The notes beneath the pieces are model-generated. The model ran no database searches, was not told where the DNA came from, and saw nothing but the letters and a program-made list of their open reading frames with translations. Positions 60,791-64,000 of a stretch of 64,000 nt of DNA are shown here, piece by piece (within the stretch, counting starts at the first letter, position 1; each line of letters starts with the position of its first letter). Location of the stretch: assembly GCF_039537405.1 (NCBI RefSeq), contig NZ_BAABAL010000017.1, positions 186,001 to 250,000 of the forward strand, read 5' to 3'. Made by a program: the position numbers and the translations under genes. Origin of the DNA: Allokutzneria multivorans. Lineage in GTDB: Bacteria > Actinomycetota > Actinomycetes > Mycobacteriales > Pseudonocardiaceae.

Positions 60791-62497
60791 ATGACAGCTC
60801 AGCACGCCAGTTTCGGCCCGGTCGGTGTTGTCGGCCTCGGCTCGGTCGGCCAGTCACTCGTCGAACTGCTCAGCGGAGCGGGCATCGACGTCCTCGGCGT
60901 GGACTGCGACCCCGGCGCGGTGACCCGCGCCCGTGGCCGCGCACCCGGATCTGTGTTGCTGGGCAACGACATCTCCGCGCTGAGCGCGGCCGAGGTGGTG
61001 ATCGAGGCGGTTCCGGAGCACTACGAGCGCAAGGCGCTGGTGCTGCGCGCGATCGCTGAGACCTGCCAGCCCGGCACCGTTCTGGTCAGCACCACCGCCT
61101 CGCTGTCGCTGGCCTCCCTCGCGGTCGCCTCCGGCCGCCCCGGGCAGGTCGTCGGGCTCGCCTTCCTGGCTCCGCCCGCCGAGCGCACCGGCGTCGAGCT
61201 GGTCGTCACGGCCATGTCGAGCGCTGAGGCCGCGGCGAAGGCCAAGGAACTGCTCGAACTGCTGCCGATCGCGCAGAAGGACCTGGGCGCGGCGCGCGGG
61301 CACGCGTGGGATCTCGTGCTGGCGTACCTGAACCGCTCGGTCGCCCTGTACGAGGTCGGCTACGCCACGCGGGAGGACATCGACACCGCGATGCGGCTCG
61401 GCTGCGGTCTGCCGACCGGACCGCTCGCGCTGCTCGACCGCATCGGGCTCGACGTGGCGCAGCGCGCGCTCACCGACCTGCACGAGCGCACCGGCATCGC
61501 CACGCACGCGCCGACCGGGCTGCTGAACCGGATGGTCGAGGGCGGGCTGCTCGGGCGCAAGGCGGGACAGGGCTTCTACACCTACTCCCCGGCGGGGGAG
61601 ATCGACTCGGAGCCCGAGCGCTCCGACCGCGGCGGCGCCGCGCTGGCGCGCGAGATCAAGCGCGTCGGCGTTGTCGGCTCCGGCACGATGGCGCGCGGCA
61701 TCGCCCAGGTGATCACCCAGGCCGGACTGGAAACGGTGCTGGTGGCCAGGGACGAGCACAAGGCCGACGCCGCCGTGCGGGCCGTCGACGAATCGCTGGT
61801 GCGCGCGGTCAGGCGTGGTCGGGTCACGCCGGACCAGCGCCGCGCGGCGCTGTCGCTGCTCATCCCCAGCGCCTCGCGGGCCGCGGTCGCCGACTGCGAC
61901 CTGGTCATCGAGGCGACGGCGGAGGAGATCGAGGTCAAGACCGCGGTCTTCGCGGAGCTGGACGGGATCTGCAAGAAGGGCGCGATCCTGGCGACCACCA
62001 CCTCCAGCCTGTCGGTGACCGCGTGCGCCGAGGCGACGACGCGGCGCGCCGACGTGGTGGGCATGCACTTCTTCAACCCGGCGCCCGCGATGAAGCTGGT
62101 CGAGGTCTCGCGCACCGAGTTCACCGGTGACGACGTGCTGACTTCCGTGCACGCCTTGGCATCCCGGCTGCGCAAGACCACAGTGGACTGTTCCGACCGC
62201 GCCGGGTTCATCGTCAACTACCTGCTGTTCCCCTACCTCAACGACGCCATCAGGCTCGTGGAGTCGGGGGCGGCGACGGTACCCGGGCTGGACGCCGCGA
62301 TCGAGAGCGGATTCGGATATCCGATGGGGCCCTTCACGTTGCTGGACACCATCGGTCTGGACATCTCCGAGGCGATCCAGTGGCGCCTGCACGAAATCAA
62401 CTACGACCCCGACGTGAAGCCCGCGACCCTGCTGACCAGGCTCGTCGAGCTGGGTCGCCTGGGCCGCAAGACCGGTGCGGGTTTCTGGGGTGCCTAG
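60791..62497 (+). CDS. Tandem 3-hydroxybutyryl-CoA dehydrogenase
   Basis: 568 residues from ATG at 60791, 14 bp after ccr. Two complete HAD modules. Module 2 (~290-568) has NAD loop GSGTMA, GMHFFNPAPAMKLVEV with the catalytic His/Glu pair, and DRAGFIVNYLLFPYLNDAIRL. Module 1 (~8-280) has GLGSVG but the matching block is GLAFLAPPAERTGVELV, so catalytic His and the following Asn are replaced by Ala. It likely forms 3-hydroxybutyryl-CoA for crotonyl-CoA and then ethylmalonyl-CoA, with module 1 being structural or altered. Confidence 0.9.
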   Translation: MTAQHASFGPVGVVGLGSVGQSLVELLSGAGIDVLGVDCDPGAVTRARGRAPGSVLLGNDISALSAAEVVIEAVPEHYERKALVLRAIAETCQPGTVLVSTTASLSLASLAVASGRPGQVVGLAFLAPPAERTGVELVVTAMSSAEAAAKAKELLELLPIAQKDLGAARGHAWDLVLAYLNRSVALYEVGYATREDIDTAMRLGCGLPTGPLALLDRIGLDVAQRALTDLHERTGIATHAPTGLLNRMVEGGLLGRKAGQGFYTYSPAGEIDSEPERSDRGGAALAREIKRVGVVGSGTMARGIAQVITQAGLETVLVARDEHKADAAVRAVDESLVRAVRRGRVTPDQRRAALSLLIPSASRAAVADCDLVIEATAEEIEVKTAVFAELDGICKKGAILATTTSSLSVTACAEATTRRADVVGMHFFNPAPAMKLVEVSRTEFTGDDVLTSVHALASRLRKTTVDCSDRAGFIVNYLLFPYLNDAIRLVESGAATVPGLDAAIESGFGYPMGPFTLLDTIGLDISEAIQWRLHEINYDPDVKPATLLTRLVELGRLGRKTGAGFWGA

Positions 62498-62572
62498 GGG
62501 TTGTTGTCACCACGTCGCTGAGATTGGCTGACCGGACGGCGGCGGTCGCTGGCTTGGAGGTTCTGCGTACCC

Positions 62573-63682
62573 ATGGTTACTCGTGTCTGGGACTACATGC
62601 TCGAATACGAGCAGGAGCGCGAAGACATCCACGACGCGGTGGAGACGGTCTTCCGGTCCGGGCAGCTCGTGCTGGGCAACAGCGTGCGCGGCTTCGAGGA
62701 GGAGTACTCGGCCTACCACGGCGTCGACCACACCATCAGCGTGGACAACGGCACCAACGCGATCGTGCTCGGGCTGCGCGCCCTGGGCGTCGGTCCGGGT
62801 GACGAGGTCATCACGGTGTCCAACACCGCCGCGCCCACCGTCATCGCGATCGACCAGATCGGCGCGATCCCGGTGTTCGTGGACGTGCACGAGGACGACT
62901 ACCTGATGGACGTGGGTCAGGTGGAAGCCAAGATCACGCCCAAGACCAAGGCCCTGCTGCCGGTGCACCTGTACGGCCAGTGCGTCGACATGGCGCCCTT
63001 GCAGGAGATCGCCGACCGGCACGGCATCCCGATCCTGGAGGACTGCGCCCAGTCCCACGCCGCCCGCCACCACGGCAAGATCGCGGGCACGATGGGCAAG
63101 GCGGCCGCGTTCTCCTTCTACCCCACCAAGGTCCTCGGCGCCTACGGCGACGGCGGCGCCACGATCACCTCCGACGAGGAGATCGCGGGCAACCTGCGGC
63201 GGCTGCGCTACTACGGCATGGAGACGACCTACTTCGTGGTCTCCACGCCCGGGCACAACGCGCGCCTGGACGAGCTGCACGCGGAGATCCTGCGCCGCAA
63301 GCTCACCCGGCTCGACGACTACGCGCAGGGCCGCCGCGACGTGGCTCAGCGCTACCTCGAAGGGCTCGGCGACACCGATCTGGTGCTGCCCAAGGTGAAC
63401 CCGGGCAACGAGCACGTCTACTACGTCTACGTGGTCCGCCACCCCAAGCGGGACGCGATCATCGAGGCGTTGAAGGCCTACGACATCCACCTCAACATCA
63501 GCTACCCCTGGCCGGTCCACCGGCAGACCGGCTTCCACAAGCTGGGCTACGAGGAGGGGTCGCTCCCGGTGACCGAGAAGCTCGCCAAGGAGATCTTCTC
63601 GCTCCCCATGTACCCGACGCTGCCGATCGGCACGCAGGAGAAGGTCATCGCCGCGGTGCGGGAAGTTCTCGCCACCGTCTGA
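62573..63682 (+). CDS. NDP-hexose aminotransferase (DegT/DnrJ/EryC1 family)
   Basis: 369 residues. PLP enzyme of the sugar aminotransferase type: VDNGTNAIVLGLRALGVGPGDEV, PVHLYGQCVDM, Asp157 (LEDCAQSH), PLP Lys186 (SFYPTKVLGAYGDGG), FSLPMYPTLP at the end. It transfers an amino group to a keto-deoxysugar, most likely dTDP-linked, as needed for aminosugars such as desosamine or mycaminose. Whether C-3 or C-4 is aminated cannot be decided here. Followed by an EryCIII-type glycosyltransferase. Confidence 0.92.
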   Translation: MVTRVWDYMLEYEQEREDIHDAVETVFRSGQLVLGNSVRGFEEEYSAYHGVDHTISVDNGTNAIVLGLRALGVGPGDEVITVSNTAAPTVIAIDQIGAIPVFVDVHEDDYLMDVGQVEAKITPKTKALLPVHLYGQCVDMAPLQEIADRHGIPILEDCAQSHAARHHGKIAGTMGKAAAFSFYPTKVLGAYGDGGATITSDEEIAGNLRRLRYYGMETTYFVVSTPGHNARLDELHAEILRRKLTRLDDYAQGRRDVAQRYLEGLGDTDLVLPKVNPGNEHVYYVYVVRHPKRDAIIEALKAYDIHLNISYPWPVHRQTGFHKLGYEEGSLPVTEKLAKEIFSLPMYPTLPIGTQEKVIAAVREVLATV

Positions 63683-63702
63683 GCAGTGGGAGAAGTCCAG
63701 TC

Positions 63703-64000
63703 ATGCGCGTACTGTTCGCGACCGTCTCGGAGAAGTCGCACGTTCTGACCATGGCGCCGCTGGCGTGGGCGCTGACCAACGCCGGCCACGAGGTGCGCGT
63801 GGCCAGCGCCCCTGGGGTGACCGACACCATCACCAACGCGGGGCTGTCGGCGGTGCCGATCGGTACCGAGCACACCGTGCACGAGATGCTCGCCGAGCAG
63901 GAGACGATCGAGAACGAGTTCTCCGACTGGAGCGAACCGTACCTGGACAAGCAGCAGTGGGAGACCCTGTTGCTGCGCTACCAGATCGCGGTCGAGTACG
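63703..64000 (+). CDS. Activator-dependent glycosyltransferase (EryCIII/DesVII-like), 5' part
   Basis: First ~99 residues from ATG at 63703; the gene runs off the window. N-terminus MRVLFATVSEKSHVLTMAPLAWALTNAGHEVRVASAPGVTDTI matches EryCIII-type macrolide glycosyltransferases, as do DWSEPYLDKQQWETLLLRYQ. Such enzymes attach aminosugars to macrolactones and need a P450-like helper (EryCII/DesVIII), expected nearby downstream. Confidence 0.9.
   Translation, partial: MRVLFATVSEKSHVLTMAPLAWALTNAGHEVRVASAPGVTDTITNAGLSAVPIGTEHTVHEMLAEQETIENEFSDWSEPYLDKQQWETLLLRYQIAVEY

Overview
The window is high-GC DNA with dense, strongly GC3-biased genes. Marker genes are actinobacterial: a DUF3073 protein, an F420-type LLM oxidoreductase, bacterial PH-domain proteins, a fused fatty-acyl-reductase/SDR, LAL regulators and a tandem DesK/DesR-type system. 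It most resembles a chromosome segment of a secondary-metabolite-rich filamentous actinomycete, plausibly Pseudonocardiaceae. The genus cannot be fixed from the sequence alone.

Region 1 (1-12.3 kb): the end of a nucleoside hydrolase and a DUF3073 gene face a tightly coupled minus-strand operon: speD, a branched-chain polyamine synthase (bpsA), a GNAT acetyltransferase, an FkbH-like HAD/GNAT protein and an acyl carrier protein. This mix of polyamine aminopropylation and carrier-protein chemistry is the most unusual gene set here. It is followed by a three-gene phosphorelay (receiver-SpoIIE phosphatase, CHASE3-type kinase, Rcp1-like receiver), small secreted or membrane proteins, an LLM oxidoreductase and an isolated deoxysugar C-methyltransferase type gene.

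Region 2 (12.3-28.8 kb): mostly housekeeping and envelope genes: a secreted alpha/beta hydrolase, an L,D-transpeptidase lipoprotein, tRNA-Lys(CTT), tRNA-His(GTG), oligoribonuclease, two PH-domain membrane proteins, a two-domain reductase/SDR with an acyl-CoA synthetase, GNAT, a PL6-like beta-helix protein, a glycosyltransferase and a TPR membrane protein.

Region 3 (28.8-41.9 kb): a terpene synthase/P450 pair, a tandem-repeat tract, a DUF222-HNH nuclease, a dehydrogenase/isomerase/TetR operon, DUF998-thioesterase II-phosphopantetheinyl transferase, a secreted GH5 enzyme, a striking array of about 20 short palindromes, and a MarR/MFS efflux pair.

Region 4 (41.9-64 kb): the edge of what looks like a glycosylated polyketide (macrolide-type) cluster. 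It holds an OleD/MGT-like glycosyltransferase, two LuxR-type regulators, a very large subtilase, an LAL regulator with an early TTA codon, an ABC exporter with its kinase/regulator pair, crotonyl-CoA carboxylase/reductase, a tandem 3-hydroxybutyryl-CoA dehydrogenase (ethylmalonyl-CoA supply), an NDP-hexose aminotransferase and the start of an EryCIII-type glycosyltransferase. The polyketide synthase itself is not in the window and would be expected beyond 64 kb.

Several dispersed DNA elements connect the regions: a nested-hairpin repeat family placed just 3' of genes, the palindrome array that supplies the stop codons of both flanking genes, and an identical 15-bp inverted-repeat site upstream of both the LAL regulator and the ABC/two-component operon.
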